A stretch of DNA of 64,000 nucleotides from NCBI RefSeq assembly GCF_006739205.1, contig NZ_AP019720.1, positions 1,426,001 to 1,490,000 on the forward strand, given 5' to 3'. The notes under the pieces were generated by a model that worked only from the letters and a program-made list of their open reading frames with translations, did not search any database and was not told the origin of the DNA. The position numbers and the translations under genes were made by a program. The first letter of the stretch is position 1. Every line of letters starts with the position of its first letter. The stretch comes from Streptococcus mutans (GTDB taxonomy: Bacteria; Bacillota; Bacilli; Lactobacillales; Streptococcaceae). Positions 27,975 to 36,316 of this stretch are shown here, piece by piece.

Positions 27975-29003
27975 TTGAATACAAGTGACTTTGATTTTAA
28001 CCTGCCTGAAGCATTAATTGCCCAAACTCCCCTTAAAAAGCGCGACAGTTCCAAACTTTTAGTCGTTGATCATCAGAAGAAAACAATGAAAGATACCCAT
28101 TTTGATCATATTATTGACGAGCTCAATTCAGGTGATGCTTTAGTTATGAATGATACACGTGTCCTGCCTGCCCGTCTTCATGGTGAGAAAACAGTGACAC
28201 ACGGTCATGTAGAATTGCTGCTTCTAAAAAATATTCAGGGAGATCAATGGGAAGTTTTAGCAAAACCGGCTAAACGTCTTAAGATCGGCAGTCACATTTC
28301 CTTTGGAGATGGCCGCTTAAAAGCTATCATCAAAGAAGAATTGGATCATGGCGGACGCATTGTGGAATTTTCTTACGAGGGTATTTTTCTGGAAGTCTTA
28401 GAAAGCCTTGGAGAGATGCCCTTGCCACCTTATATTCATGAAAAATTAGAAGACCGTGACCGTTATCAGACCGTTTATGCTAAGGAAAATGGCTCTGCTG
28501 CTGCCCCAACAGCTGGCCTCCATTTTACAGAAGAGCTCTTAAGTAAAATCGAAGCCAAAGGCGTTAAACTAGTCTATTTGACTCTGCATGTAGGACTAGG
28601 AACTTTTCGTCCAGTCTCAGTTGACAATGTGGAAGAGCACCAAATGCATTCCGAATTCTACAGCCTATCACCAGAGGCTGCCCAAACGCTAAAAGATGTC
28701 AAAGCAAATGGCGGTCGTATTGTGGCAGTTGGGACAACGTCAATTCGTACTTTAGAAACTATCGGTAATAAATTTGCTGGGCAAATTGAAGCAGATTCTG
28801 GTTGGACCAACATTTTTATTAAACCGGGCTATCAATTTAAAATTGTTGATGCTTTTTCAACTAATTTTCATCTTCCAAAATCAACTCTAGTCATGCTAGT
28901 CTCAGCTTTTGCAGGACGTGATTTTATCCTTGATGCTTATAAGCATGCGGTTGATAAACATTATCGCTTCTTTAGCTTTGGCGATGCTATGTTTGTAAAA
29001 TAA
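27975..29003 (+). CDS. queA: S-adenosylmethionine:tRNA ribosyltransferase-isomerase
   Basis: A 342-residue QueA, which builds epoxyqueuosine in tRNA anticodons. Typical segments: [15 protein letters not shown] at the start, [29 protein letters not shown] and GTFRPV. It begins with TTG preceded by AAAGGAG. The length is as expected. Confidence 0.96.
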   Translation: MNTSDFDFNLPEALIAQTPLKKRDSSKLLVVDHQKKTMKDTHFDHIIDELNSGDALVMNDTRVLPARLHGEKTVTHGHVELLLLKNIQGDQWEVLAKPAKRLKIGSHISFGDGRLKAIIKEELDHGGRIVEFSYEGIFLEVLESLGEMPLPPYIHEKLEDRDRYQTVYAKENGSAAAPTAGLHFTEELLSKIEAKGVKLVYLTLHVGLGTFRPVSVDNVEEHQMHSEFYSLSPEAAQTLKDVKANGGRIVAVGTTSIRTLETIGNKFAGQIEADSGWTNIFIKPGYQFKIVDAFSTNFHLPKSTLVMLVSAFAGRDFILDAYKHAVDKHYRFFSFGDAMFVK

Positions 29004-29096
29004 AAAAGAATTCCTCAAAATGAACAGCTCACCAAAAGTTAGGACAAATCGCTAACCTTGGCAAGGCAAATCATCTTGGAGGAATTTTTCTTTTTA
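29004..29096 (+). terminator. long terminator hairpin after queA
   Basis: AAAGAATTCCTCaaaatga pairs with tcatcttgGAGGAATTTTTCTTT at the far end; a long inner loop lies between. The T-run follows the distal arm on the plus strand. Confidence 0.65.
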
Positions 29097-29189
29097 TTCC
29101 GTCCATAAAAATTTTATAATCATTTATTTTAAAATCAGAAATTTTGATATTCTCTGTCTTATATCGTTTTACAAACTGCCCAGTCCCTG

Positions 29190-30419
29190 CTATAAACGAT
29201 TTCTAAAAAATGCAAGTGTCTTTTGCCAAGAATCATTCGTATCAGCCATAATTTTTTCAAGGGCAACCTTTTTATAACGGTGATTGGGCTGATAGGCTAC
29301 CGTCATCATATGACCGCAATTTTCATAACTTTCTACTTGATAGGGATATTTAAATCTTTTCTGCTGTAGTCGGTTAACAATAGTTATAGCAGAACCGTAA
29401 GCGTCCCAAACTTCATCCTTCTTGGAAACTAAGAGTAATAAAGAACCATTAATTTTCTCAACAGGAATAACAGCCTGATGATTAATATTCTTTAAATCTT
29501 TTTTAAAAATAAGACGTTGGAAAAAGTCTTTCCACAAAAAAGGATGATAAGGGAGTTCTTGTCCTTGATAAGTCCACGAAGAGGTCTTAGAATTGCGCCA
29601 TTGCTTAAGACCTTCCAAACAAAGATAAGAAGGAGCATTAAGCACTAGACACTTAAAATCATCATAATGACTAGCCGCCAAAAGAGCAAATTCTGCTCCT
29701 TTTGAACGCCCATAAAGTCCAAGACGGATACTATCCGCATAGGGTGACTTTTTCAAATAATCAATGGCTTCTTGGATAATTTCAAGCGGAATTTTCTCTA
29801 AATGAGAGGCAAGACCTTCCAAACCAAAATAAGCAAGAGCTAATGTGGTAAAACCATGACTGGCTAATAACTGCGCAATGTTTTGTGCCTTTTCAATTCT
29901 GCCATCACTACCGCTTAACACGATGATTGCTGGTTGTTGAGAAGACGTTTTATCATAAAAAAACCGTCCTTTGGCTCTTGAAAAGTTCAAATCTAAACAA
30001 CTGATGCTTGGCAGCTGATAATAACGCCTAACGCTTGTCTCCCCCAATAAAGAGTGACCTTTAAAAATACTAATTTTCAAATCATAAAAAGGATTTAAGG
30101 GAATGCTTTCTAACTGCTGACTTAATTTTGCCTTTTTACAAACTATCGGTTGACTTTTAAAAAAGAGCTCCATAATGGACAAGTTATGATAAGGATTAGA
30201 TTCCGATAAATCTAATATTCCCTTATCATCTGAATAAAACAAAGCTTCTGCCTGCCAAGGAGCCTGAGAAGATAGATTCATTGGAGCATTAATATTATAA
30301 TAATGATCAAGATCTAGTCTCACTTTTACTTGACAGCAAGGGGGCAAACGTTCAATGATAAGCTCAAAAGGACTATCTGCTAAATGATTATTTTGACTTT
30401 TTAGTTTAAATGTCAGCAT
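29190..30419 (-). CDS. BAAT-like acyl-CoA thioester hydrolase
   Basis: A 409-residue protein of the bile-acid-CoA:amino-acid N-acyltransferase / acyl-CoA thioesterase family. The N-terminal beta-sandwich (about 1-150) and the C-terminal alpha/beta hydrolase are both present. The nucleophile elbow GRSKGAEF has serine where mammalian BAAT has cysteine, so hydrolysis rather than conjugation is expected; the acid and base are KDEVWDA and NCGHMM. It starts 46 bases past the MarR gene, and a MarR-type operator sits in that gap. Confidence 0.85.
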   Translation of the reverse strand: MLTFKLKSQNNHLADSPFELIIERLPPCCQVKVRLDLDHYYNINAPMNLSSQAPWQAEALFYSDDKGILDLSESNPYHNLSIMELFFKSQPIVCKKAKLSQQLESIPLNPFYDLKISIFKGHSLLGETSVRRYYQLPSISCLDLNFSRAKGRFFYDKTSSQQPAIIVLSGSDGRIEKAQNIAQLLASHGFTTLALAYFGLEGLASHLEKIPLEIIQEAIDYLKKSPYADSIRLGLYGRSKGAEFALLAASHYDDFKCLVLNAPSYLCLEGLKQWRNSKTSSWTYQGQELPYHPFLWKDFFQRLIFKKDLKNINHQAVIPVEKINGSLLLLVSKKDEVWDAYGSAITIVNRLQQKRFKYPYQVESYENCGHMMTVAYQPNHRYKKVALEKIMADTNDSWQKTLAFFRNRL

Positions 30420-30433
30420 GTTATCTCCTTATA

Positions 30434-30450
30434 TGTTAAGCTGCTTAACA
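30434..30450. promoter_or_regulatory. second MarR-type operator before the BAAT-like gene
   Basis: TGTTAAGctgCTTAACA: the same seven-base arms and three-base spacer as the operator in the marR promoter. It lies about 15 bases before the BAAT-like start codon. Confidence 0.65.
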
Positions 30451-30465
30451 AAATGATTTTTAAAA

Positions 30466-30930
30466 TTACCTTGATAACCAAGGCAATCCTTTCCAAATTT
30501 TTTCCAGATCAGCCATCATCGCTTCCAAATTGGCTAAGAAATCTTGAGGATAGGCTTGTAAAACAGCCATCACTTTCTTTTCAAGATAAGCGTGCTGCTT
30601 TTGATGAACCTGATAAATTTTCTGGCCAGCCCTTGTTAAAGACAATAACATTTCCTGACGATTACTTTCATTAGGAACTTTAATTAAAAGCCCTTTGCTT
30701 TCTAATCTTGAAACCATTTGAGTCACAGCACTACGAGAGATTCCTCGCACTTTTGACAGGCCGACCAAATTGATAGGTTGATTTTGAGCAATACTAACAA
30801 GGGTATGCACTTCTGCTGTATTGAGAGGGATAGCACCTTTTATCACATGCTGATTTTTTTCTAATTGAGCATAGGTCGCAAGAAAATCTTGAAATTTCTG
30901 ATTAAAAGCAATGAGTAATTGTTTATCCAT
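30466..30930 (-). CDS. MarR-family transcriptional regulator
   Basis: A 154-residue winged-helix regulator. The recognition unit is GLSKVRGISRSAVTQMVSRLESKGLL, followed by the wing VPNESNRQEMLLSLT. It probably represses its own promoter and the downstream thioesterase gene through the TGTTAAG-CTTAACA sites on both sides of it, releasing DNA when a small hydrophobic or acyl ligand binds. Confidence 0.9.
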   Translation of the reverse strand: MDKQLLIAFNQKFQDFLATYAQLEKNQHVIKGAIPLNTAEVHTLVSIAQNQPINLVGLSKVRGISRSAVTQMVSRLESKGLLIKVPNESNRQEMLLSLTRAGQKIYQVHQKQHAYLEKKVMAVLQAYPQDFLANLEAMMADLEKIWKGLPWLSR

Positions 30931-30943
30931 AAAAAAACCTCTT

Positions 30944-30979
30944 TGTTAAGTATCTTAACATAAAGCAGATGAATGTCAA
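30944..30979 (-). promoter_or_regulatory. marR promoter with palindromic operator
   Basis: TTGACA (30974-30979) and TAAGAT (30952-30957) with a 16-base spacer on the minus strand. The -10 lies inside the perfect palindrome TGTTAAGtatCTTAACA (30944-30960), the classic position for an autorepressor. Confidence 0.75.
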
Positions 30980-30998
30980 GAGAATGAAGATGAAAATC

Positions 30999-31757
30999 TC
31001 AGATAAGTCCCTTTTCTCCCTCCATTTTTATCAGCCTCTTTGTTAAGAACAAAAGCAAAAAACTAGCCCCTAGTAGAATCAACTCAGTCAAAAGCATGTT
31101 TGACAAAATCTTTTCTTGATAAAGCATTGCTGGTAAATCAATGAGAGCATGCCAAATAATGGCCATAACATAGAGATTCACTTGCTTTTTCTTGACAGCC
31201 AAATAGACCCAAATACTCAACAAAATTTGTACAGCTAAGGCTATAAGACGCTCAAATACAGGCAAAAAAATTGATAAAGGTGTCAAACTCTCCGTTTGTT
31301 TGATGACTATTTGAGAAAATCCTTCTGTTTGACCCGACGCTATCATCTGTGAGATAAGCAGGAAATTAAGTAATTGTAACACACCTAACAGTAATAACTC
31401 AATCCCACCATGACCCAAACCATAACCAATAGCATCTCTATTTTGTAAGGTTTGCCTAGCTGATAAGTACTTAAAAATCAGAAAACGGGCAGTTTCTTCA
31501 AAGAGACCAGCAGTCAAAATGCCATAAAGAGCATAAAGATAGGGATGAGAAGTCATCAGCCAGTTACTACCATCCATCTGAGGATGCAAAATCATCAGAT
31601 GGAGCATTCTCTCCAAAAGCTGTGATGAGACAAAAAAGCCCAGAGCTCCAAGACCAACAAGAGCAAAATGAAACTGATATTTTCTTTTCAGAAAAATAAA
31701 AACGACAAGAAAAGCAACAAGTAAAACAAACAAGGCAGAGCTCAGAAGAATTAACAT
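30999..31757 (-). CDS. YhfC-family intramembrane protease-like protein
   Basis: A 252-residue polytopic membrane protein of the YhfC (glutamic-type intramembrane endopeptidase) family, distantly related to CPBP proteases. The likely active-site residues are in GLFEETARF, GLGHGGIE and WHALIDLP. The substrate is unknown. It has its own promoter with an inverted repeat just beyond the -10 (31781-31851). Confidence 0.8.
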   Translation of the reverse strand: MLILLSSALFVLLVAFLVVFIFLKRKYQFHFALVGLGALGFFVSSQLLERMLHLMILHPQMDGSNWLMTSHPYLYALYGILTAGLFEETARFLIFKYLSARQTLQNRDAIGYGLGHGGIELLLLGVLQLLNFLLISQMIASGQTEGFSQIVIKQTESLTPLSIFLPVFERLIALAVQILLSIWVYLAVKKKQVNLYVMAIIWHALIDLPAMLYQEKILSNMLLTELILLGASFLLLFLTKRLIKMEGEKGLI

Positions 31758-31780
31758 TTTTGACTCCTTTTTTATTTAGA

Positions 31781-31851
31781 CTATTTTCTAAATAGACTGT
31801 ACTACTTTTCCAAAAAATTGTCAATAAGTATTTCGATTCTTTTCTAAATAG
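31781..31851 (-). promoter_or_regulatory. promoter with repeated operator of the YhfC-like gene
   Basis: TTGACA (31819-31824) and TACAGT (31796-31801) are 17 bases apart. CTATTTagaAAATAG (31781-31795) lies just beyond the -10, and the same CTATTTAGAAAA recurs above the -35 (31840-31851). Two similar sites around a promoter suggest control by a repressor, not identified here. Confidence 0.6.
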
Positions 31852-31862
31852 TTTCAAAAATA

Positions 31863-31919
31863 AAGAAGAGATAGTCAACTGTCCATGTTTATTACATTAA
31901 CATGACTAACCTCTCTTAT
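31863..31919 (-). terminator. imperfect terminator of the beta-lactamase-like gene
   Basis: AAGAGAgGTTAGTCATGTT and AACATGGACagttGACTATCTCTT form an imperfect stem right after the stop; the tail is T-rich. Confidence 0.55.
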
Positions 31920-31921
31920 GA

Positions 31922-32986
31922 TTAATTTCGATTAACACGATGCCATTCATTGATAACATAGGTAAGCTGACACAACTGTGAATAACCGAGACCATTAACC
32001 TCATCATTATCAGATGTCACACCCCCTAAGCCAGCTGTATAAATTGCAATTAAATATGGTGTCTGCTCATAAACAATAGCATCAATATTTAAGGCCTCTC
32101 TGACATAACCAGGCTTCTGACGAATATCAATATCTGGCAGATACGTCTTATAATACAAATTTGGAAAAGATTGACTAAGATAATTAAGAATATCAGCATA
32201 TTTATCTTGGTGTTTCCAAAGATAATCAAGTACTTGGATATAATAATCTGTCGTTGTCTTATTACCATTTTGGTCAATTGTTTTGATATCACCCTTGGAT
32301 TGGCCATAACGTTTAAACATTGGATAAACCTTATCAAAACCACCAAGCGCCTTGGCCATAGCATAAGCAGGTGTATTCTCAGAGTAAACCAAAGAATATT
32401 CCTGCATCTCAGAAATTGTCATATCATTACCAAATTGATTACGATAGGCCTGATATTCCCCAGCATATTCATAATCAAGATCTGTAATATCATAGGGAGT
32501 ATCCATTGATAGTTTTCCTTTTTCAACGGCATCAACGGCTAACATATTTAAAGGTAATTTATAAGTTGAACCTGCTGTCATAGGCTGTGTTTCATTCATC
32601 GCAATGACCTCATTGGTCTTTGTATTTTTATAAGAGAAAGCGATATTTGCATGATCAATCCCCATTTCATCCATATAACTTTGAACAACTTGCGGAAGTG
32701 TGAGATTGGCATAATCATAATGTAAGCCAAGAGCATCCATTCTTGCTGCATCAGCATCTACGATAGACTGTTTCTCTTCTGCTGTTTTTTCAATAACTTG
32801 AGGAGCTGGTTCACTTGATTCGGGAGTCTTAGCACTGCTGTTTTTCTTTCTCTGACCTATTGTGTGATTATTAAAAAATGACTGCTTCATAATGTGTTTC
32901 GATTGTAAAACAAATGCTAAACATATGATAGCTAAAACAATGCAAACACTTAATATAACTGATATAACTGACTGTTTTTTATTCAC
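31922..32986 (-). CDS. exported beta-lactamase-like serine hydrolase
   Basis: A 354-residue membrane-anchored protein of the class A beta-lactamase / serine hydrolase fold. A signal-anchor lies at about 7-27, followed by a Ser/Pro-rich spacer. The active-site STYK (SxxK) is near 143, then YSEN (equivalent of SDN) near 207, and a KPG stretch near the expected KTG. Most streptococcal members do not give penicillin resistance; they may act on peptidoglycan or be inactive binders. Confidence 0.8.
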   Translation of the reverse strand: MNKKQSVISVILSVCIVLAIICLAFVLQSKHIMKQSFFNNHTIGQRKKNSSAKTPESSEPAPQVIEKTAEEKQSIVDADAARMDALGLHYDYANLTLPQVVQSYMDEMGIDHANIAFSYKNTKTNEVIAMNETQPMTAGSTYKLPLNMLAVDAVEKGKLSMDTPYDITDLDYEYAGEYQAYRNQFGNDMTISEMQEYSLVYSENTPAYAMAKALGGFDKVYPMFKRYGQSKGDIKTIDQNGNKTTTDYYIQVLDYLWKHQDKYADILNYLSQSFPNLYYKTYLPDIDIRQKPGYVREALNIDAIVYEQTPYLIAIYTAGLGGVTSDNDEVNGLGYSQLCQLTYVINEWHRVNRN

Positions 32987-33081
32987 AAATTTTCTCCTAG
33001 CCTTATCATTATAAAGGACCCTTAGCAGAATAACAAGAGAATTAGAAAAATTTTGTAAAATAGAAACTTTTTTGAAACAAA

Positions 33082-33119
33082 AAAAGGAATAACCTCATAA
33101 TTGTAATGAGCTATTCCAT
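33082..33119 (-). terminator. terminator upstream of the beta-lactamase-like gene
   Basis: GGAATAgCTCAT / ATGAGgTTATTCC with a seven-T tail on the minus strand. It would stop read-through from sodA. Confidence 0.75.
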
Positions 33120-33249
33120 TCTTAATAACAGAGGAAAATAATCATTTTATGACACAGCCGCATACAGATTTACTTCGATCCTCAATTCCATCGGCTAGGC
33201 ATTGATATCATACGAAAAATTCGATGAAACTTTCCCAGAGAACTAACTA

Positions 33250-33279
33250 AAAAGGGAGAACGCTAGTTTCTCCTTTTTT
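33250..33279. terminator. bidirectional terminator
   Basis: AAAAAGGGAGAA / TTCTCCTTTTTT with loop CGCTAGT. It lies between the dispersed repeat copy B and the previous terminator, and most likely ends sodA transcripts. Confidence 0.75.
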
Positions 33280-33307
33280 AGAACTCATATTCATAACCTT
33301 TTTAACA

Positions 33308-33538
33308 GTTTTCTTAGGTCGCAAGAGAAAGCAAAACGCAGAAATTGTCCTCAGTTTCCTTTTAAACATCAAACTGAAGGTCTCGAAAATCTTCTCAAAT
33401 TTTGCCTCTGATGGTCAGTATTTTTTGCACTACGGCGGAAATTGTTCCTTTATAGCGTATAGCGACCTTACGGTTGCTTTTACTAAGTAGCACTTATCTC
33501 ATAACCAAAAAGGTTTCTGTAAATACAGGTTTTAAGGT
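33308..33538 (+). repeat. diverged dispersed intergenic repeat, copy B
   Basis: Similar to 5140-5335 in order and orientation: GTCTCGAAAATCTTCTC, GGTCAGTAT, GGCGGAAATTGTTCCTTTA and a TATAGCGACC block. The similarity runs up to the sodA stop codon, as copy A runs up to the permease stop. Confidence 0.6.
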
Positions 33539-34150
33539 TTATTTAGTGAGAGCTTCGGCATAAAGACGAGCAACAGTGTTCCAATTGATAACTTCAAAGA
33601 AGGCTTTGATATAGTTTGGACGAACATTACGATAATTGAGATAATAAGCGTGTTCCCAGACATCAAGTGCTAGAATTGGTTTCAAGCCCTGTGAAATTGG
33701 AGTATCTTGATTAGCTGTTGAGGTCACTTCAAGTTTTCCTTCTTTATCAACTACTAACCAAGCCCAACCTGAGCCAAAACGCGTCGTTGCGGCAGCTGTA
33801 AAAGCTGCTTTAAAATCATCAAATGAGCCAAAAGCTTCATTAATTGCTGCGGCTACTTCCGCAGTAACTTTTGTCTTTTCTGGTGACAAGAGTTCCCAGA
33901 AAAGAGCGTGATTAAGATGACCGCCACCATTATTAATCAAAGACTGACGAATATCCGCTGGAATTTGTTCCACATCAGCCAAAAGCACTTCCAAATTTTC
34001 TCCGATTTCTGGATGTTTTTCAAGAGCCGCATTAGCGTTTGCGACATAAGTTGCATGATGCTTATCATGATGAAGGGTCATCGTTTCAGCATCAATATAT
34101 GGTTCAAGTGCGTCATAAGTATATGGAAGATCTGGTAAAAGAATAGCCAT
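33539..34150 (-). CDS. sodA: manganese/iron superoxide dismutase
   Basis: A 203-residue SodA that removes superoxide in the cytoplasm. Metal ligands are visible: His in [11 protein letters not shown], His in [11 protein letters not shown], and Asp and His in [13 protein letters not shown]. Start ATG 34150 follows AGAGGAAATGAT. A good promoter stands 35-63 bases upstream. S. mutans has a single SOD working with Mn or Fe. Confidence 0.97.
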   Translation of the reverse strand: MAILLPDLPYTYDALEPYIDAETMTLHHDKHHATYVANANAALEKHPEIGENLEVLLADVEQIPADIRQSLINNGGGHLNHALFWELLSPEKTKVTAEVAAAINEAFGSFDDFKAAFTAAATTRFGSGWAWLVVDKEGKLEVTSTANQDTPISQGLKPILALDVWEHAYYLNYRNVRPNYIKAFFEVINWNTVARLYAEALTK

Positions 34151-34184
34151 ATCATTTCCTCTTTTCTTTTTTTGATACATCTTC

Positions 34185-34213
34185 ATCATATCGTAAAAAA
34201 ACAAAGCTTACAA
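34185..34213 (-). promoter_or_regulatory. sodA promoter
   Basis: TTGTAA (34208-34213) and TATGAT (34185-34190) with a 17-base spacer, minus strand. Confidence 0.65.
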
Positions 34214-34296
34214 CTATTCTGCTTACTTATTTTACACGGCATGCAAAGAGGTCTTAGTAAAATAATTCTAAATATACATTCTTGCTTTGACAGAAA

Positions 34297-35337
34297 TCAT
34301 CCCCGATTTTCATGAGCTAATTTAAGCAAAGCTACATCAAAAAGATAGTCCTTATCGTAAGTCCCGCTCTTAATAGCATAATCTGTTTCAATTAACAACG
34401 TCACAGCCTTTTTCAAAAAAGGTAAAGTGAGTGTTCTTGAATCACGTAAAGCAAATTTAACCTGATAGGGATTAACTTTTCGCCCTAAATAGTCTGATAA
34501 AGCTGTCACTATTTGAGTCTCAGATTTATTTTGGCCACTTAAAATTTTTACCTGAGTGAACATGCGGAATTGCCCCAACATGACTGCAATTAACTTAATC
34601 TCATCTTCTCCCTGAAGACGCAAATCACGGATTAAATCACGCGCTGCATCAATCTGTCCTGTCAAAATAAATTGTGTTAAATCAAAAATATTATCCTGTA
34701 AAGTCTTGGGAATAGCCTCACTGATGTCTTGAGCCCTAATATGTCCATCCTTTTTATAGGAAGTCAGGAAAGTAAGATTTTTAGCAACTTCACTAAAATC
34801 AAAGTTAGACTTTATCAACAAACTTTCAAATACACCTGATTCAAAAACAAGACCATCCTTGTGTGCCCGCTTTTGAAAATAAGTACGAAGCTCTGTTTCT
34901 TTGAGCACTTTCGCTTCGAAAAGCTGAGCATCTCGTTTTAACAATTTAACTAAACGACGTTTACCATCTAATTTCCCAGAAGCACAAATAACTAATTTTG
35001 TACTGAAAAGAGGATTTCCTAAATAGGCCTCAAAACGCTTCAATTCGTTATTATTTAAAAAAGTTTTTTTATCCGTTGTGATGTCTGCAAAATTATCAAA
35101 AATAACAATCTTCTCATCAGCAAAAAAAGGTAAACTTTCTAAATCCATTTCTGCATCCTGATAAGACGTTTCAGACATATCAAAATAAGAAAAATTCAAA
35201 TCACTCGGTTCAAAGCCAATTTTATTAAAAAAGAGTTTTTTCATTTGCCCATATTGGCCAAAATCTTCTCCACTTAAAACAGTAATGGATGCAAGTTCCT
35301 CTTTTTTTAACTTTTCAATCATTTCTATAGCAATCAT
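34297..35337 (-). CDS. holA: DNA polymerase III delta subunit
   Basis: A 346-residue HolA, the clamp-loader delta subunit that opens the beta sliding clamp. The three-domain AAA+-like fold is recognised by LSGEDFGQYGQMKKLFF, ADEKIVIFDNFADI and the C-terminal helical domain ending LLKLAHENRG. A TATAAT box lies only about eight bases before the first ATG, so the mRNA has almost no leader, or translation starts at the next ATG (MIEKLKK). Confidence 0.92.
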   Translation of the reverse strand: MIAIEMIEKLKKEELASITVLSGEDFGQYGQMKKLFFNKIGFEPSDLNFSYFDMSETSYQDAEMDLESLPFFADEKIVIFDNFADITTDKKTFLNNNELKRFEAYLGNPLFSTKLVICASGKLDGKRRLVKLLKRDAQLFEAKVLKETELRTYFQKRAHKDGLVFESGVFESLLIKSNFDFSEVAKNLTFLTSYKKDGHIRAQDISEAIPKTLQDNIFDLTQFILTGQIDAARDLIRDLRLQGEDEIKLIAVMLGQFRMFTQVKILSGQNKSETQIVTALSDYLGRKVNPYQVKFALRDSRTLTLPFLKKAVTLLIETDYAIKSGTYDKDYLFDVALLKLAHENRG

Positions 35338-35449
35338 GTTTTTATTATAGCAAAAATTAAAAAGAGCATGAATATTAAGGTTAGAAAAATCTCCAATACT
35401 CTTTTTTCATTTTTATGAGTCTATGCGCTTCTTCTATTAATGACCATAT

Positions 35450-35487
35450 AAAAAAGGAGCCTGAGATTCGTTTATCTCTGACTCCCT
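35450..35487 (-). terminator. terminator of the DUF805 gene
   Basis: GGGAGTCaGAGAT / ATCTCaGGCTCC with a run of seven Ts on the minus strand, 18 bases past the stop. Confidence 0.85.
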
Positions 35488-35504
35488 TGATAAATAGAGT
35501 TATC

Positions 35505-36131
35505 TTATTGTTGATTAGTAGGTGCTTGTGGTTGTTGCACTGGTGGAGTTTGCGGCTGTTGAGGAGTTGTCTGTGACTGTGGTTGTACCTGAGCCTGAAC
35601 TGGCTGTCCTTGTGGAGCCATTTGCTGAGGCTGCTGAGGAGCAATTGGTTGTACAGGCGCCTGATAAGGTTTACTTGGTTGGCAAAGCAGGATGTAATAA
35701 AAGATCAATGCAAACCAAACTATGATAGATACAATTGCACGTAAAAATGGAATCAGTCCTAAGAATGAAAATAAAACTGCTCCTATCGGAACAAAAATTA
35801 AGGACCAATGAAAACCGGCATCGCGTAAACGACGAATAGAAATAGCTAAATTAGGTAATAAAATAGCCAATGAAAAAAGGACAATAATAACAAAGAGAAT
35901 AATAACATCTATTGAGTAAACAGACAAAACTGACTCTTCACCAGAAAAAGTAGAAATAGCAGAACCCCTAATAAATTCAATTAAATTGGAATAGAAAATT
36001 GAGGTAGCCGTAAAAACAAATGGCAACATAATTAAAGAATTGCACAAGATTGCCCACCAATAATCTGAACGACTTGAACGACCTGTAAAATTAACATAGT
36101 TTGTCCAGAATTTTTTATAAGCTGTAAACAT
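35505..36131 (-). CDS. DUF805 membrane protein with Gln/Pro-rich tail
   Basis: A 208-residue protein. Residues 1-150 form the DUF805 domain with the typical start YKKFWTNYVNFTGRSSRSDYWWA, four membrane segments and the RRLRDAG motif. The last 55 residues are a low-complexity Gln/Pro/Ala tail, likely facing the cytoplasm. The function of DUF805 is not known. The tail's repeated CAA/CAG codons make it prone to length change. Confidence 0.85.
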   Translation of the reverse strand: MFTAYKKFWTNYVNFTGRSSRSDYWWAILCNSLIMLPFVFTATSIFYSNLIEFIRGSAISTFSGEESVLSVYSIDVIILFVIIVLFSLAILLPNLAISIRRLRDAGFHWSLIFVPIGAVLFSFLGLIPFLRAIVSIIVWFALIFYYILLCQPSKPYQAPVQPIAPQQPQQMAPQGQPVQAQVQPQSQTTPQQPQTPPVQQPQAPTNQQ

Positions 36132-36316
36132 AAAAGAAACTCCCTAATAATTTTTTCTCTACAAGAATAACATAATTTTGAAGGGAAAACAAGTTTGCCA
36201 AAAGGCTTACTAGGTTATTTCGGACAGAAAAATTATCATTTGAGAAACTTAAAAATCAATAGTTAACATCATAATCACTCAAAAAATTTGACACGATGAA
36301 AGAAAAAATAAAGCAT

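Noticed and set aside
31922..32986. True penicillin-resistance beta-lactamase
   Set aside because: The SxxK and S-x-N-like motifs are present, but the signal-anchor and the streptococcal context fit a housekeeping serine hydrolase; resistance cannot be claimed from sequence.
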